Shown: piece after piece, positions 23,215 through 33,280 of the stretch
Layout of the letters: every line of letters starts with the position of its first letter
How positions within the stretch are numbered: position 1 is the stretch's first letter
Assembly: GCA_900103495.1 (NCBI GenBank)
Contig: FMWZ01000010.1
Coordinates: forward strand, 99,983 to 163,982
Direction: 5' to 3'
Length of the DNA stretch: 64,000 bases
Source: Lachnospiraceae bacterium G11
Lineage (GTDB): Bacteria; Bacillota; Clostridia; Lachnospirales; Lachnospiraceae
Made by a program: the position numbers and the translations under genes
Notes under the pieces: model-generated
Seen by the model: the letters and a program-made list of their open reading frames with translations, nothing else
Told to the model about the DNA's origin: nothing
Database searches by the model: none

Positions 23215-24666
23215 ATGAAAATCGGGTTTGACAATGACAAATATGTGAAACTCCAATCTGAAAGGATTAGAGAAAGAATTGACGAGTTCGGCGGTAAGCT
23301 TTACCTGGAATTCGGCGGAAAACTTTACGATGACTTGCATGCATCAAGAGTTCTCCCCGGATTTGAGCCGGACAGTAAACTGAAGATGCTTATGAAGCTT
23401 CAGGATCAGGCAGAGATGATTCTTGTAATCGGCGCTGACGCCATTGAAGCCAACAAAGTAAGAGGTGATCTTGGAATCACATACGACGAGGATTTGCTTC
23501 GTCTGGTTGACATCTTCAAAAACATGGGCTTTTATGTAGGCGGTGTGGTAATCACCAAATACGCCGGCCAGCCCAGTGTCGACAAATATCGTCAGAGACT
23601 TAAGAACCTTGGAATTGAGTCTTATCTTCACTATCCTATACCCGGTTATCCCAACAATGTTCCCCTTATCGTTTCAGACGAAGGATACGGACGAAACGAG
23701 TACATTAAGACCACAAGACCTTTGGTAGTGGTAACAGCTCCCGGTCCCGGAAGCGGCAAGATGGCTACATGTCTTTCGCAGCTCTATCATGAGCACAAGA
23801 GAGGAATCAAGGCAGGTTACGCCAAGTTCGAGACCTTCCCCGTTTGGAACCTTCCTCTTAAGCATGCCGTTAACCTGGCATATGAGGCAGCAACCATCGA
23901 CCTTAATGATGTTAACATGATTGACCCCTTCCACCTGGAAGCTTACGGCGAGACAACAGTTAACTACAACAGAGATATTGAGATTTTCCCTGTGCTTAAC
24001 GCAATTCTTACAGAGATTATGGGTAAAAGCCCATACAAATCTCCAACCGACATGGGCGTTAACATGGTGGGAAAGTGCATAATAGATGATGATATCTGCG
24101 TTGAGGCATCTCATCAGGAGATTATCAGAAGATATTTACAGGCCCTCATCGATAAGAAGAAAGGCCTTCTTACCAACGAGATGATTTATAAGGCTGAGTT
24201 TCTTATGAATCAGGCCGGAATTTCAGTGGACGACAGAAAGACCGTTGCAGCTGCAAGAAAGCGTGCCGAGGAGACAGGAAAGCCTGCTGTTGCCATCGAG
24301 ATGGAGGACGGCACAATTCTTACAGGAAAGACCACAGACCTTTTGGGACCTGCGGCAGCAGTGCTTCTTAAAGCTTTGAAAAAAGAAGCAGGGATCTCCA
24401 AAGACCTCAAAGTCGTTACACCCACGGCCATTGAACCTATCCAGGAACTTAAGACCAAATATATGGGCAGCAAGAACCCCAGACTTCATACAGATGAGAT
24501 TCTGATAGCCCTTTCAGTAAGCGCATCCATAAGCGATGTTGCAAAGATTGCTTCGGAGCAGCTTCCCAAACTTAAGGGATGTGAGGTTCACTCCACATGC
24601 GTTCTTTCAAGCGTTGATATGAAGGTATTCAAGAAGCTTGGAATGCATTTGACCTGCGACGTTTAA
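23215..24666 (+). CDS. DUF1846 family protein
   Basis: A 483-residue cytoplasmic protein of the DUF1846 family, common in Firmicutes and with a known fold but no settled function. It has a nucleotide-binding-like segment VVTAPGPGSGKMATC around 185-200 and the conserved KAGYAKFETFPVWNLPL stretch. I use ATG 23215, since GGAGG lies 5 nt upstream; an ATG at 23188 overlaps a TATAAT. Codon use suggests good expression. It stands alone between the PAP2 gene and the ftsH promoter. Confidence 0.9.
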   Translation: MKIGFDNDKYVKLQSERIRERIDEFGGKLYLEFGGKLYDDLHASRVLPGFEPDSKLKMLMKLQDQAEMILVIGADAIEANKVRGDLGITYDEDLLRLVDIFKNMGFYVGGVVITKYAGQPSVDKYRQRLKNLGIESYLHYPIPGYPNNVPLIVSDEGYGRNEYIKTTRPLVVVTAPGPGSGKMATCLSQLYHEHKRGIKAGYAKFETFPVWNLPLKHAVNLAYEAATIDLNDVNMIDPFHLEAYGETTVNYNRDIEIFPVLNAILTEIMGKSPYKSPTDMGVNMVGKCIIDDDICVEASHQEIIRRYLQALIDKKKGLLTNEMIYKAEFLMNQAGISVDDRKTVAAARKRAEETGKPAVAIEMEDGTILTGKTTDLLGPAAAVLLKALKKEAGISKDLKVVTPTAIEPIQELKTKYMGSKNPRLHTDEILIALSVSASISDVAKIASEQLPKLKGCEVHSTCVLSSVDMKVFKKLGMHLTCDV

Positions 24667-24699
24667 GAAAGTTTTATTTAAAAGTTTATAAACAGTTTA

Positions 24700-24729
24700 T
24701 TGATTTGGCTGTAAACGCTAACATATAAT
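24700..24729 (+). promoter_or_regulatory. ftsH promoter
   Basis: TTGATT, an 18-bp spacer and TATAAT (24724-24729). The small inverted repeat GGTAA-CGTGA-TTACC at 24736-24750 starts at about +1. Confidence 0.65.
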
Positions 24730-24767
24730 TATAAAGGTAACGTGATTACCCATAGGAGAGAAATTAT

Positions 24768-26918
24768 ATGGAAAACAATAACAACCAGGGGGGAAACGGG
24801 GGTCCTAACAATCAGAACAGGAAGCCGAGCCTTTCCTTTATAATGCTGGCCATATTATTTACCATCTTTCTGGTAAGCATAATAATGAGACTGTTTAGCG
24901 GAGATTCTTCTCAGGAGATTTCCTACACCGAGTTTCTGACAATGGTGGAGGAAGGCAAAGTTGAGAGCGTAGAAATCTCGGTGGATAAGAGTCGTTTGAC
25001 TATCTTTACCACAGGTCAGGCCAAACAATCAAACAACCTTCCCGATTGGTACATTTACGGAAACATGATGGGCAAGTCGGGAGAAACATATTACACAGGT
25101 TATGTTGATGATGACGAGAATCTGATTCCTTACCTGAAGGAGCACAACGTCGAGATTAACAGACAGATATCCGATAACTCAGGCGTTTTGCTTTCGATAC
25201 TGATAACATATGTATTGCCTGTAATCATAATGCTCATTGTGCTGAGCTTCCTTTTCAAGAAGATTGGCGGAGCAGGCGGCCCCATGGGAGTGGGCAAGAA
25301 CACCGCAAAGGTTTATGTACAAAAAGAAACAGGCGTTACATTTAAGGATGTTGCCGGAGAAGACGAGGCAAAAGAGTCACTGGTTGAGGTGGTGGATTTC
25401 TTGCATAACCCCGGAAGGTATGCGGGAATCGGCGCCAAGATACCTAAAGGAGCCCTTCTTGTAGGCCCTCCCGGAACAGGTAAGACACTTCTTGCGAAAG
25501 CGGTTGCCGGTGAAGCACATGTACCCTTCTTCTCACTGACGGGTTCCGACTTCATTGAGATGTATGTCGGTGTCGGTGCCTCCAGAGTAAGAGATTTGTT
25601 CAAGGAAGCAAGTAAGAATGCTCCCTGTATTGTATTTATAGATGAGATTGATGCCATCGGACGAAGTCGTGATAACCGTTACGGCGGAGGAAACGAGGAA
25701 AGAGAGCAGACGTTGAACCAGCTCCTTTCTGAGATGGATGGTTTCGATTCCACAAAGGGTGTCTTAATCCTTGCAGCAACCAACAGACCTGAGATTCTTG
25801 ACAAGGCCCTTCTTCGTCCCGGACGTTTCGACAGACGAATTATCGTTGATAAGCCTGACCTTAAAGGACGTGTGGAGATTCTTAAGGTTCATGCCAAGGA
25901 TGTTAAGATGGACGAGACCGTAGATCTTGAGGCGATTGCCCTTGCAACAAGCGGCGCTGTAGGTTCCGATCTTGCCAACATGATTAACGAGGCGGCTATC
26001 AATGCCGTTAAGAATAAACGTGAGTACGTAACTCAGAAAGACCTCTTCGAAGCTGTTGAGCAGGTTCTCGTAGGTAAGGAGAAGAAGGATCGAATCATGA
26101 GTAAGGAAGAGAGAAAGATTGTTTCCTACCATGAGGTTGGCCACGCTCTTCTTTCAGCCCTTCAGAAGAACACCGAGCCTGTACAGAAGATTACCATTGT
26201 TCCCAGAACCATGGGTGCCTTAGGATACGTAATGCACGTACCTGAGGAGGAGAAGTATCTTAACTCTGAGAAAGAACTTCACGAGATGATTGTGGGACTT
26301 CTTGGTGGACGAGCAGCCGAAGAGATAGTGTTTGACACAGTAACTTCCGGAGCCTCCAATGATATTGAGAAGGCTACAGATATTGCCAAGTCCATGGTTA
26401 CCCAGTACGGTATGAGCAAGAAGTTCGGTCTTATCGGACTTGCCACAGTGGAGAGCAAGTATCTTGACGGAAGAGCAGCTCTTAACTGTGCAGATGTAAC
26501 CGCAGCGGAAGTTGACAAGGAAGTAATGCGAATCCTCAAAGAATGTTATGAGGAAGCCAAGAAGCTTCTTGCAGAGAACCGCGATGTAATGGATAAGATT
26601 GCCGAATACCTTATCGAGAAAGAGACCATCACCGGTAAGGAATTCATGAAGATATTCCGTGAGGCAAAGGGACTTCCTGAGCCTGAGGAGAAGAAGGAAG
26701 ACGAGGCTAAGACTGAAGAAGCTAAGGCTGATGAGGTAAAGGCCGAAGAACCCAAGGCAGAAGAAAAGGCCGAGGAAACCAAAGCCGAAGAGCCTAATCC
26801 TGAAGAACCCAAAGCCGAGGAGCCCAAGGAAGAGAAGTGGGAGGCACCTAAGTCCATGGAGGATCTTAGAGCCGAGAACGAAGCTCCTGTGGGCAGATTC
26901 TCCAACACACAATTATAA
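24768..26918 (+). CDS. ftsH: ATP-dependent zinc metalloprotease FtsH
   Basis: A 716-residue membrane protease that degrades misfolded membrane proteins and regulators. Two helices (about 22-42 and 138-164) flank an extracytoplasmic domain. The AAA domain has Walker A GPPGTGKT at 233-240, Walker [12 protein letters not shown] and the second region of homology [20 protein letters not shown]. The zinc site is HEVGH at 455-459, where Val replaces the usual Ala. The last 80 residues are an unusual Glu/Lys/Ala/Pro tail of repeated A-E-E-P-K units, longer than in most relatives. AGGAGA lies 7 nt before the ATG. Confidence 0.98.
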   Translation: MENNNNQGGNGGPNNQNRKPSLSFIMLAILFTIFLVSIIMRLFSGDSSQEISYTEFLTMVEEGKVESVEISVDKSRLTIFTTGQAKQSNNLPDWYIYGNMMGKSGETYYTGYVDDDENLIPYLKEHNVEINRQISDNSGVLLSILITYVLPVIIMLIVLSFLFKKIGGAGGPMGVGKNTAKVYVQKETGVTFKDVAGEDEAKESLVEVVDFLHNPGRYAGIGAKIPKGALLVGPPGTGKTLLAKAVAGEAHVPFFSLTGSDFIEMYVGVGASRVRDLFKEASKNAPCIVFIDEIDAIGRSRDNRYGGGNEEREQTLNQLLSEMDGFDSTKGVLILAATNRPEILDKALLRPGRFDRRIIVDKPDLKGRVEILKVHAKDVKMDETVDLEAIALATSGAVGSDLANMINEAAINAVKNKREYVTQKDLFEAVEQVLVGKEKKDRIMSKEERKIVSYHEVGHALLSALQKNTEPVQKITIVPRTMGALGYVMHVPEEEKYLNSEKELHEMIVGLLGGRAAEEIVFDTVTSGASNDIEKATDIAKSMVTQYGMSKKFGLIGLATVESKYLDGRAALNCADVTAAEVDKEVMRILKECYEEAKKLLAENRDVMDKIAEYLIEKETITGKEFMKIFREAKGLPEPEEKKEDEAKTEEAKADEVKAEEPKAEEKAEETKAEEPNPEEPKAEEPKEEKWEAPKSMEDLRAENEAPVGRFSNTQL

Positions 26919-26932
26919 AAGAAATATGCAAA

Positions 26933-26960
26933 ACGGGGCAAAATGCCCCGTTTTTCTTTT
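26933..26960 (+). terminator. ftsH terminator
   Basis: ACGGGGCA (26933-26940), loop AAA, TGCCCCGT (26944-26951), then TTTTCTTTT. Confidence 0.92.
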
Positions 26961-26985
26961 GCATTTCGGGGCACTTTGATATAAT
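26957..26985 (+). promoter_or_regulatory. uvrC promoter
   Basis: TATAAT at 26980-26985 with a weak TTTTGC 17 bp upstream inside the ftsH terminator tail. The -10 box ends only 6 bp before the uvrC ATG. Confidence 0.55.
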
Positions 26986-26991
26986 TAGTAT

Positions 26992-28836
26992 ATGTTTGAC
27001 ATTGAAGAAGAATTGAAAAAGCTCCCCCATACTCCGGGAGTTTATATAATGCATGATAAGTCAGATGCCATTATCTATGTGGGTAAGGCCATCGACTTAT
27101 TTAACCGTGTCCACTCATACTTCAGGGTGGGTTATAAGAAGTCGCCCAAAATTGAGAAGATGGTTACTCAGATTAAGAGATTCGAGTACATCATTACGGA
27201 TTCGGAACTGGAAGCTTTGGTGCTTGAGAACAACCTGATTAAGGAGCATGAGCCAAAGTATAATACCATGCTTAAGGATGATAAGACTTATCCCTATATC
27301 ATGGTGACTCTTGGAGAGAAGTTCCCGAGGGTAAAGTCATCAAGGACAATGAAGAAGGACAAGTCCAGATACTTTGGCCCCTTCACCTCAAACTATGCAG
27401 TGAAGGAGACTTTAGATCTTCTTAATAAGGCATATAAGATAAGAACCTGCAACAAGAAGCTTACGGGAGAGCCTGAGGGTCGGCCTTGCCTGAATTATCA
27501 CATAGGACAGTGTATGGCACCCTGTACCGGTAAGGTAAGCGAGGAAGAGTACAGGGAAAATATCGATAAAGTTCTCGACTTCCTGGGTGGCAATTATTCC
27601 TCCATCGTAAAGGATCTGGAGGCCAAGATGAATGCAGCTTCAGAGGCTTTGGACTTTGAGACTGCGGCTACATACAGAGACCTTATTAACAGCGTTAAGG
27701 CTGTGACCCAGAAGCAGAAGATTACTGACCATGACGGAGATGACAAGGATGTTATTGCCATCGCAAGAGACAAGCAGGATAACGAGGCAGTAATCCAGGT
27801 ATTCTTCGTAAGAGACGGAAAACTAATCGGAAGGGAACATTTCTATATGACACACGTGTCATCTTCTGAAACGGATTCCGATGTCCTTGGAGATTTTGTA
27901 AAACAGTTCTACGCAGGAACACCCTACATTCCAAAGGAGATTATGCTTCCCACAGAGCTGGAGGAAGCAGGTCTTATAGAAGAGTGGCTAACAGGCAGAA
28001 AGGAATCAAGAGTATATATTAAGGTTCCAAAGATTGGTTCCAAAGAGAAGCTGGTGGAGCTGGCGAGAAAGAACGCTGCGCTGGTACTTAATCAGGACAG
28101 GGAGCGATTAAAGAGAGAAGAAGGCCGAACAATCGGAGCCGTTAAGGAAATCCAGGAGCTTCTTGGACTTGATAAGCTTAACCGAATGGAAGCCTTTGAT
28201 ATTTCAAACACCAGCGGATTCGAAAATGTAGGTTCCATGGTTGTCTTTGAAAAGGGTAAACCCAAGAGAAGTGACTACAGAAAGTTTAAGATTAAGACCG
28301 TTGCAGGCCCTGATGATTACGCCTGCATGCATGAAGTATTAACCCGAAGATTGCTTCGAGGTAAAGAGGAATCAGGTGAGGAGATTAACACAGGTTTTTC
28401 CAGTCTTCCGGATTTAATACTTATGGACGGCGGAAGAGGACAGGTGAATATCTGCCTTAAGGTCCTTGATGAACTTAGGATGAACATCCCTGTGTGCGGA
28501 ATGGTTAAGGATGACTTCCACAGAACCAGAGGCATATATTTTAATAACAAAGAGCTTCCCATAGATACTCATTCCGAAGGCTTTAAGCTTGTTACCAGAA
28601 TTCAGGATGAAGCCCACAGATTCGCAATTGAGTTCCACAGGTCCTTAAGAAGCAAGGATCAGACCAAATCTGCCCTTGATGAGATTCCGGGAATCGGTCC
28701 TGCAAGGCGAAAGGCCCTCATGAGAACCTTTGCTTCAATTGAGGATGTGCGAAACGCCTCGGAAGAAGAACTTGAGGCAATTCCTGAAATGAATCCACAG
28801 GCGGCGAGAAGCGTATACGAGTTTTTCCACAAATAA
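26992..28836 (+). CDS. uvrC: excinuclease ABC subunit C
   Basis: A 614-residue nuclease that makes both incisions in nucleotide excision repair with UvrA and UvrB, which are not in the window. The GIY-YIG domain starts at PGVYIM...IIYVGKA (about 14-35), a UVR motif lies near 205-240, the RNase H-like second nuclease contains FDISNTSG and [10 protein letters not shown], and the tail has the helix-hairpin-helix [13 protein letters not shown]. The N terminus matches the family exactly, so ATG 26992 is right, yet there is no ribosome site and the -10 box is 6 bp away: the mRNA is probably leaderless. Confidence 0.97.
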   Translation: MFDIEEELKKLPHTPGVYIMHDKSDAIIYVGKAIDLFNRVHSYFRVGYKKSPKIEKMVTQIKRFEYIITDSELEALVLENNLIKEHEPKYNTMLKDDKTYPYIMVTLGEKFPRVKSSRTMKKDKSRYFGPFTSNYAVKETLDLLNKAYKIRTCNKKLTGEPEGRPCLNYHIGQCMAPCTGKVSEEEYRENIDKVLDFLGGNYSSIVKDLEAKMNAASEALDFETAATYRDLINSVKAVTQKQKITDHDGDDKDVIAIARDKQDNEAVIQVFFVRDGKLIGREHFYMTHVSSSETDSDVLGDFVKQFYAGTPYIPKEIMLPTELEEAGLIEEWLTGRKESRVYIKVPKIGSKEKLVELARKNAALVLNQDRERLKREEGRTIGAVKEIQELLGLDKLNRMEAFDISNTSGFENVGSMVVFEKGKPKRSDYRKFKIKTVAGPDDYACMHEVLTRRLLRGKEESGEEINTGFSSLPDLILMDGGRGQVNICLKVLDELRMNIPVCGMVKDDFHRTRGIYFNNKELPIDTHSEGFKLVTRIQDEAHRFAIEFHRSLRSKDQTKSALDEIPGIGPARRKALMRTFASIEDVRNASEEELEAIPEMNPQAARSVYEFFHK

Positions 28837-28838
28837 TA

Positions 28839-28871
28839 AAAGGTAATGGCCAGATGACCATTACCTTTTTT
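28839..28871. terminator. bidirectional terminator between uvrC and the alpha-xylosidase gene
   Basis: AAAGGTAATGG (28839-28849) and CCATTACCTTT (28858-28868) form an 11-bp stem; T runs follow on both strands, serving the convergent genes. Confidence 0.9.
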
Positions 28872-28873
28872 GT

Positions 28874-31192
28874 TTATAATTCTACGCTTGTTTTTGTATC
28901 AGTCAGAGTCTTTTTGATAACTTCACCTGAATCTTTGATAATTTCAAGATTGACAGGATTGTTACACTTATCAAGAGTAACTGTGACGCTCTTGCCATCA
29001 TATACTGCAGAAGCTGTAAGAACTGTCTTGCCTGTGAGATCGGGGATCTCAATTTGCACTTCCTTGTTGGTTACAGGGAGATAGTAACGAAGGGTTAAAT
29101 CCTTTGTGTAATCGTACTCGGGAGTTTGCGCGTTACTGCCTACAGGAAGCAGGGTGTTTCCCTTAACAAAAAGAGGAAGGTGCATGTAATCGTAAGTACG
29201 GCTGTAATATCTGCCACCCTCAAGAATCTCATCATCCAGAAGGTTCATCCACTTGCCTTCAGGAAGATAGAACTCTCCACGGCCCTCTTCGTTAAAGATG
29301 GGAGCCACCAGAAGCGAATCGCCAAGCATATACTGTAAATCAAGATACTTACAGGCGGGATCCCCCGGGAAGGAGAAAAACATGGGGCGCATTACAGGAG
29401 TTCCCTTTTCATGGGAAATAACTGCCATGCGATATAAATAAGGCATAAGTCTGCACTTAAGATTTACGAAGGATCTTACAACGTCGTTGCTTTCCTCATC
29501 AAAAATCCAGGGAACACGATATGTGTCTGAACCGTGGAGTCTGCTTTGGGTACTGAGCAATCCGAACTGAACCCAACGCTTGTAAAGGTCAGGCTTTGCG
29601 GTAGATTCGAAGCCTGAAATATCGTGGCTCCAGAAGCCGTATCCGCTGGCGGACAGTGATAATCCTCCGCGAAGGGATTCTGCCATGGAAGGATAGCTTG
29701 CAAAGCAGTCGCCGCCCCAATGGATGGGGAACTGCTGACATCCTGCTGTGGCACTTCTTGCAAACAAAACGGCATTTCCTTTGCCCTTAACCTCTTCGAT
29801 TGCCTTAAATACTGTTTCCTGATAGAAAACGGAATACATGTTATGCATATCTGTGGGGTCAGAGCCGTCGAAATATGTAACATCTGTGGGAATTCTTTCA
29901 CCGAAGTCGGTCTTGATACAATCGATTCCCAAATCCAAAAGTTCTTTTATTCTGTCAGCAAACCACTTTCTTGCGTCGGGATTGGTGAAGTCCATAACTG
30001 CCAAACCGGGCTGCCAGTTATCAACCTGCTTAACACCCTTGCCATCGGCACGCATGAGGAAGTAGCCTTTTTTACATAATTCATCAAAAGTCTCGCCGTA
30101 CTGGCTGACATAAGGATTAATCCATGCGCAAAGCTTTAAGCCTCTCTCATGATAGCGGGAGAGCATTCCCTTAACATCTGAAAACTGCTCCTTATCCCAG
30201 ACAAAATCGCACCAGCGAAGGCCTTTAAGCCAATAGCAGTCGAAGTGGAAAACGCTGAAGGGTATATTTCTCTTCTCCATTCCGGAGATAAGTTCTGAAG
30301 TGATTTCCTCGTCGTATTTGGGCTTGAAACTTGTGGAGAGCCAAAGGCCGAAGCTCCATGCGGGAGGAAGTGCGGGACGACCTGTAAGTGATGTGTAGAC
30401 ATCGAGAATGTCTGCAGGGGTCTCACCGTACATAAAGTGATAGCGAAGCTCCTCACCCTGTACGGAAAAACTTACGTACTCTACTTTCTCGCTTGCCACT
30501 TCAAATTCCACGGCAGAGCTGTGATCTACGAAGATACCGTAGTTTTCACTGGTAATATAAAAAGGTACGCACTTGTAGGATACGTCACTGGCGGTTCCGC
30601 CGTCTTCGTTCCAGCAGGTGACTGTCTGTCCGTTCTTGACAAAGGGTGTGAACTTTTCGCCAAAGCCATATACTGTTTCGCCGGGCTTTAATGATAACTC
30701 CGCAAGAACGTAGGGCTCGTATTTTTGCTCAAAGTAGTGAGGGCCTGGCTTAAATGTGTTAGGCTCTGCATCCCAGCGCATGTAACCTGTATTTCTGAAG
30801 CCTGAGGATGTGAGAACACGTCCGTTTGCCTCAAATGTATATCCGAACTGCTTACGATTGACGCGGACGGTAATATCTCCCGCAGTCATTAAAGCTTCGT
30901 CTTCGCTTACTTCCACTTTCACGGCTTCAGGCTTTGTATTAAGGACAAAGCGGGGCTCGTGCTTCTCGTAAGCTTTGTAGTGTGTGATTGACACAGCAAT
31001 GTCATTGTGACCTGCAGATACAAAATCCATCTGCAAAACTGTCAGATCCAGAGCATCCGCACGGGATGTGATGGGACGTTCCGGAGCCAGAATACGCATA
31101 CCGTTAGGTATTTCAATTACCTCAAATGCCTGAGCGGCATAGGAGGGTTTAACTCTTTCGCTTCTTAACCAGTATCCTTCTGTAAATTTCAT
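28874..31192 (-). CDS. yicI: alpha-xylosidase, GH31
   Basis: A 772-residue cytoplasmic glycoside hydrolase of family 31, most like YicI, which releases xylose from the non-reducing ends of xyloglucan oligosaccharides. The catalytic nucleophile lies in DCIKTDFGERIP and the acid/base in HWGGDCFASYPSM; WSFGLWLS and FHFDCYWL mark the barrel. No signal peptide is seen, so it acts on imported oligosaccharides. It is monocistronic with a good promoter, divergent from hprK. Alpha-glucosidase activity is a possible alternative, but the overall pattern favours xylosidase. Confidence 0.93.
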   Translation of the reverse strand: MKFTEGYWLRSERVKPSYAAQAFEVIEIPNGMRILAPERPITSRADALDLTVLQMDFVSAGHNDIAVSITHYKAYEKHEPRFVLNTKPEAVKVEVSEDEALMTAGDITVRVNRKQFGYTFEANGRVLTSSGFRNTGYMRWDAEPNTFKPGPHYFEQKYEPYVLAELSLKPGETVYGFGEKFTPFVKNGQTVTCWNEDGGTASDVSYKCVPFYITSENYGIFVDHSSAVEFEVASEKVEYVSFSVQGEELRYHFMYGETPADILDVYTSLTGRPALPPAWSFGLWLSTSFKPKYDEEITSELISGMEKRNIPFSVFHFDCYWLKGLRWCDFVWDKEQFSDVKGMLSRYHERGLKLCAWINPYVSQYGETFDELCKKGYFLMRADGKGVKQVDNWQPGLAVMDFTNPDARKWFADRIKELLDLGIDCIKTDFGERIPTDVTYFDGSDPTDMHNMYSVFYQETVFKAIEEVKGKGNAVLFARSATAGCQQFPIHWGGDCFASYPSMAESLRGGLSLSASGYGFWSHDISGFESTAKPDLYKRWVQFGLLSTQSRLHGSDTYRVPWIFDEESNDVVRSFVNLKCRLMPYLYRMAVISHEKGTPVMRPMFFSFPGDPACKYLDLQYMLGDSLLVAPIFNEEGRGEFYLPEGKWMNLLDDEILEGGRYYSRTYDYMHLPLFVKGNTLLPVGSNAQTPEYDYTKDLTLRYYLPVTNKEVQIEIPDLTGKTVLTASAVYDGKSVTVTLDKCNNPVNLEIIKDSGEVIKKTLTDTKTSVEL

Positions 31193-31238
31193 CGTTTTAC
31201 CTCATTTCCATGGTAGTCAGGATAGTTTAGTAATTTAA

Positions 31239-31267
31239 ATCATACAAGCATTCATAATAAGTATCAA
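31239..31267 (-). promoter_or_regulatory. alpha-xylosidase promoter
   Basis: On the minus strand TTGATA (31267-31262), a 17-bp spacer and TATGAT (31244-31239), 46 bp before the start codon. Confidence 0.7.
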
Positions 31268-31280
31268 TATCTTTTTAAAC

Positions 31281-31309
31281 TTGTAGCCATAATTAGGCTG
31301 TGATAAAAT
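31281..31309 (+). promoter_or_regulatory. hprK promoter
   Basis: TTGTAG, a 17-bp spacer and TAAAAT (31304-31309). The predicted start is near 31316. Confidence 0.65.
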
Positions 31310-31315
31310 GTTTAG

Positions 31316-31334
31316 TTGAAGCAGGTTGCTTCAA
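31316..31334 (+). promoter_or_regulatory. 5'-terminal hairpin of the hprK message
   Basis: TTGAAGCA-GGT-TGCTTCAA is a perfect 8-bp stem that begins at the predicted +1. Confidence 0.6.
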
Positions 31335-31358
31335 AAATAAACTAAAGAGGAGAATCCT

Positions 31359-32297
31359 ATGGCCAGCGTTCGATTATCAGCTATTATTGAGAAAATGAAA
31401 CTGGACAACCTGACACCCGAGATTAATGCGGACAAGATTCGTATTACTCAGCCGGATATCAACCGTCCCGCACTTCAGATGGCAGGTTACTTTGAACACT
31501 TTGAAGAGACACGACTTCAGGTTATCGGATTTGTGGAATACACCTACATGCAGGGTCTTTCCGAGGACAGAAAGAAAGAGGTTTATGAACAGCTTCTTTC
31601 CTATGAAATTCCCGCCATCGTATTCTGCAGAGAGCTTACCCCCGATCCGTTGTTTATCGAGATCGCGCTTAAGCATCAGAGAGCTGTTCTTGTTTCCAAG
31701 AAAGCTACATCCGCATTTATGGCGGAGATAATTCGTTGGCTTAATGTAAAGCTTGCACCCTGTATCACCATCCATGGCGTACTCGTAGACGTTTATGGTG
31801 AAGGTGTTCTTATTACGGGTGAGAGCGGTATCGGTAAGTCCGAGGCAGCATTGGAGCTTATAAAGCGTGGGCACCGTCTTGTAACCGACGATGTTGTTGA
31901 AATCAGAAAGGTATCGGATGATACCTTAATCGGATCTGCTCCCGAGATTACCAAGCACTATATCGAGCTTAGAGGTATCGGTATTGTGGACGTGAAGACA
32001 CTTTTCGGTGTATCCAGCGTCAAGGAAACTCAGAGCATAGATATCGTTATCAAGCTTGAGGATTGGAATAAAGACAAGGAATACGACCGCCTTGGTTTGG
32101 AGGAGGAGTACACAGAGTACCTTGGAAACAAGATTGTCTGCCACACCATTCCCATCAGACCCGGCCGAAACCTTGCAATTATCTGTGAGACAGTTGCGGT
32201 TAACCACAGACAGAAGAAGATGGGTTACGACGCAGCCAAAGAGTTCTACCAGAGAGTACAGGCGTCCTTTTCTAAGAACAGGGACGACGATGATTAA
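31359..32297 (+). CDS. hprK: HPr kinase/phosphorylase
   Basis: A 312-residue bifunctional enzyme that phosphorylates and dephosphorylates Ser46 of HPr and Crh, the central switch of carbon catabolite control in Firmicutes. The catalytic half shows IHGVLVDVYGEGVLITG, Walker A GESGIGKSE and the family signature ELRGIGIVDVKTLFG. AGAGGAGA lies 6 nt before the ATG. It heads an operon with glucokinase, murB, whiA and a Crh-like gene. The rapZ and yvcK genes usual in this neighbourhood are missing here. Confidence 0.97.
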   Translation: MASVRLSAIIEKMKLDNLTPEINADKIRITQPDINRPALQMAGYFEHFEETRLQVIGFVEYTYMQGLSEDRKKEVYEQLLSYEIPAIVFCRELTPDPLFIEIALKHQRAVLVSKKATSAFMAEIIRWLNVKLAPCITIHGVLVDVYGEGVLITGESGIGKSEAALELIKRGHRLVTDDVVEIRKVSDDTLIGSAPEITKHYIELRGIGIVDVKTLFGVSSVKETQSIDIVIKLEDWNKDKEYDRLGLEEEYTEYLGNKIVCHTIPIRPGRNLAIICETVAVNHRQKKMGYDAAKEFYQRVQASFSKNRDDDD

Positions 32298-32320
32298 TTA
32301 AGTGAAAGAGGAATGTTTTA

Positions 32321-33265
32321 ATGAAGAATTATGTTTTTGGTGTAGATGTGGGAGGAACAACCGTTAAGATCGGTCTGTTCGACAAAGAGGGAAAAGCAAT
32401 TGATAAGTGGGAGATTCCCACTCGTACAGCTAACGGCGGAGAGGCAATTCTCCCCGATATAGCTAAGTCTATAGAAGATAAGATGACCGAGAAGAACATC
32501 TCCAAAGATGACCTTATCGGTGTTGGACTTGGTGCACCCGGTCCTGTAGATGACAACGGAATGATTCACAAGGCAGTTAACCTTGGCTGGGGCGAGTTCT
32601 CCATCAAGGACAAGCTTGAAGGAATTCTTGGTGTACAGGTTGAGGCAGGTAACGATGCCAACGTTGCAGCTCTCGGTGAGATGTGGCAGGGCGGCGGACG
32701 CGGCTACAAGAACGTGGTTGCGGTTACCCTTGGAACAGGTGTCGGCGGCGGTATCATCGTTGATGGCCAGATCCTTTCCGGTACCAGCGGAGCAGCAGGT
32801 GAAATCGGCCATATCCACTTAAACGACAACGAGTTAAGCGTCTGCGGATGCGGCAACAGAGGATGCCTTGAGCAGTATGCTTCTGCAACCGGTGTCGTAA
32901 GACTTGCAAAGAGACGTCTTGTTGCAGACGAGAAGCCCAGCGTATTAAGAGATGCAGAGCTTAGCGCCAAGACAGTGTTCGATGCTGTTAAGGCTGGAGA
33001 CGAAGTTGCAATCGATGTTGCAAAGGAATTCGGAAGATGCTTAGGTATCGGCCTTGCAATTGTTGCAGCTGTCATGAACCCTCAGATATTTGTTATCGGA
33101 GGCGGCGTTTCAAAGGCAGGTCCTGTGCTCTTTGATTACATTATTCCCGCATACAACAACAACGTTTTCCCCGCAGCAAGAGACATCAAATTCGCCCTTG
33201 CAGAGCTTGGAAACGATGCCGGAATCTATGGCGCAGCTAAACTTGTACTGGACAAAGCAAACTAA
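32321..33265 (+). CDS. glcK: ROK-family glucokinase
   Basis: A 314-residue cytoplasmic sugar kinase. The ATP-binding motif DVGGTTVKIGLF is at the N terminus, catalytic Asp in GNDANVAALGE, and the ROK zinc motif CGCGNRGCLEQYAS near residue 177. It phosphorylates free glucose to glucose 6-phosphate, as needed when sugars enter by ABC transport and are released by cytoplasmic glycosidases. It lies 23 bp after hprK. Other ROK hexokinases cannot be excluded, but the length and position favour glucokinase. Confidence 0.93.
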   Translation: MKNYVFGVDVGGTTVKIGLFDKEGKAIDKWEIPTRTANGGEAILPDIAKSIEDKMTEKNISKDDLIGVGLGAPGPVDDNGMIHKAVNLGWGEFSIKDKLEGILGVQVEAGNDANVAALGEMWQGGGRGYKNVVAVTLGTGVGGGIIVDGQILSGTSGAAGEIGHIHLNDNELSVCGCGNRGCLEQYASATGVVRLAKRRLVADEKPSVLRDAELSAKTVFDAVKAGDEVAIDVAKEFGRCLGIGLAIVAAVMNPQIFVIGGGVSKAGPVLFDYIIPAYNNNVFPAARDIKFALAELGNDAGIYGAAKLVLDKAN

Positions 33266-33280
33266 ACACGGAGCTTTTCT

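Noticed and set aside
26220..26912. 230-codon open frame on the minus strand inside ftsH
   Set aside because: It is the antisense shadow of ftsH, with no ribosome site and low-complexity Phe/Leu/Gly composition produced by the repeat tail.
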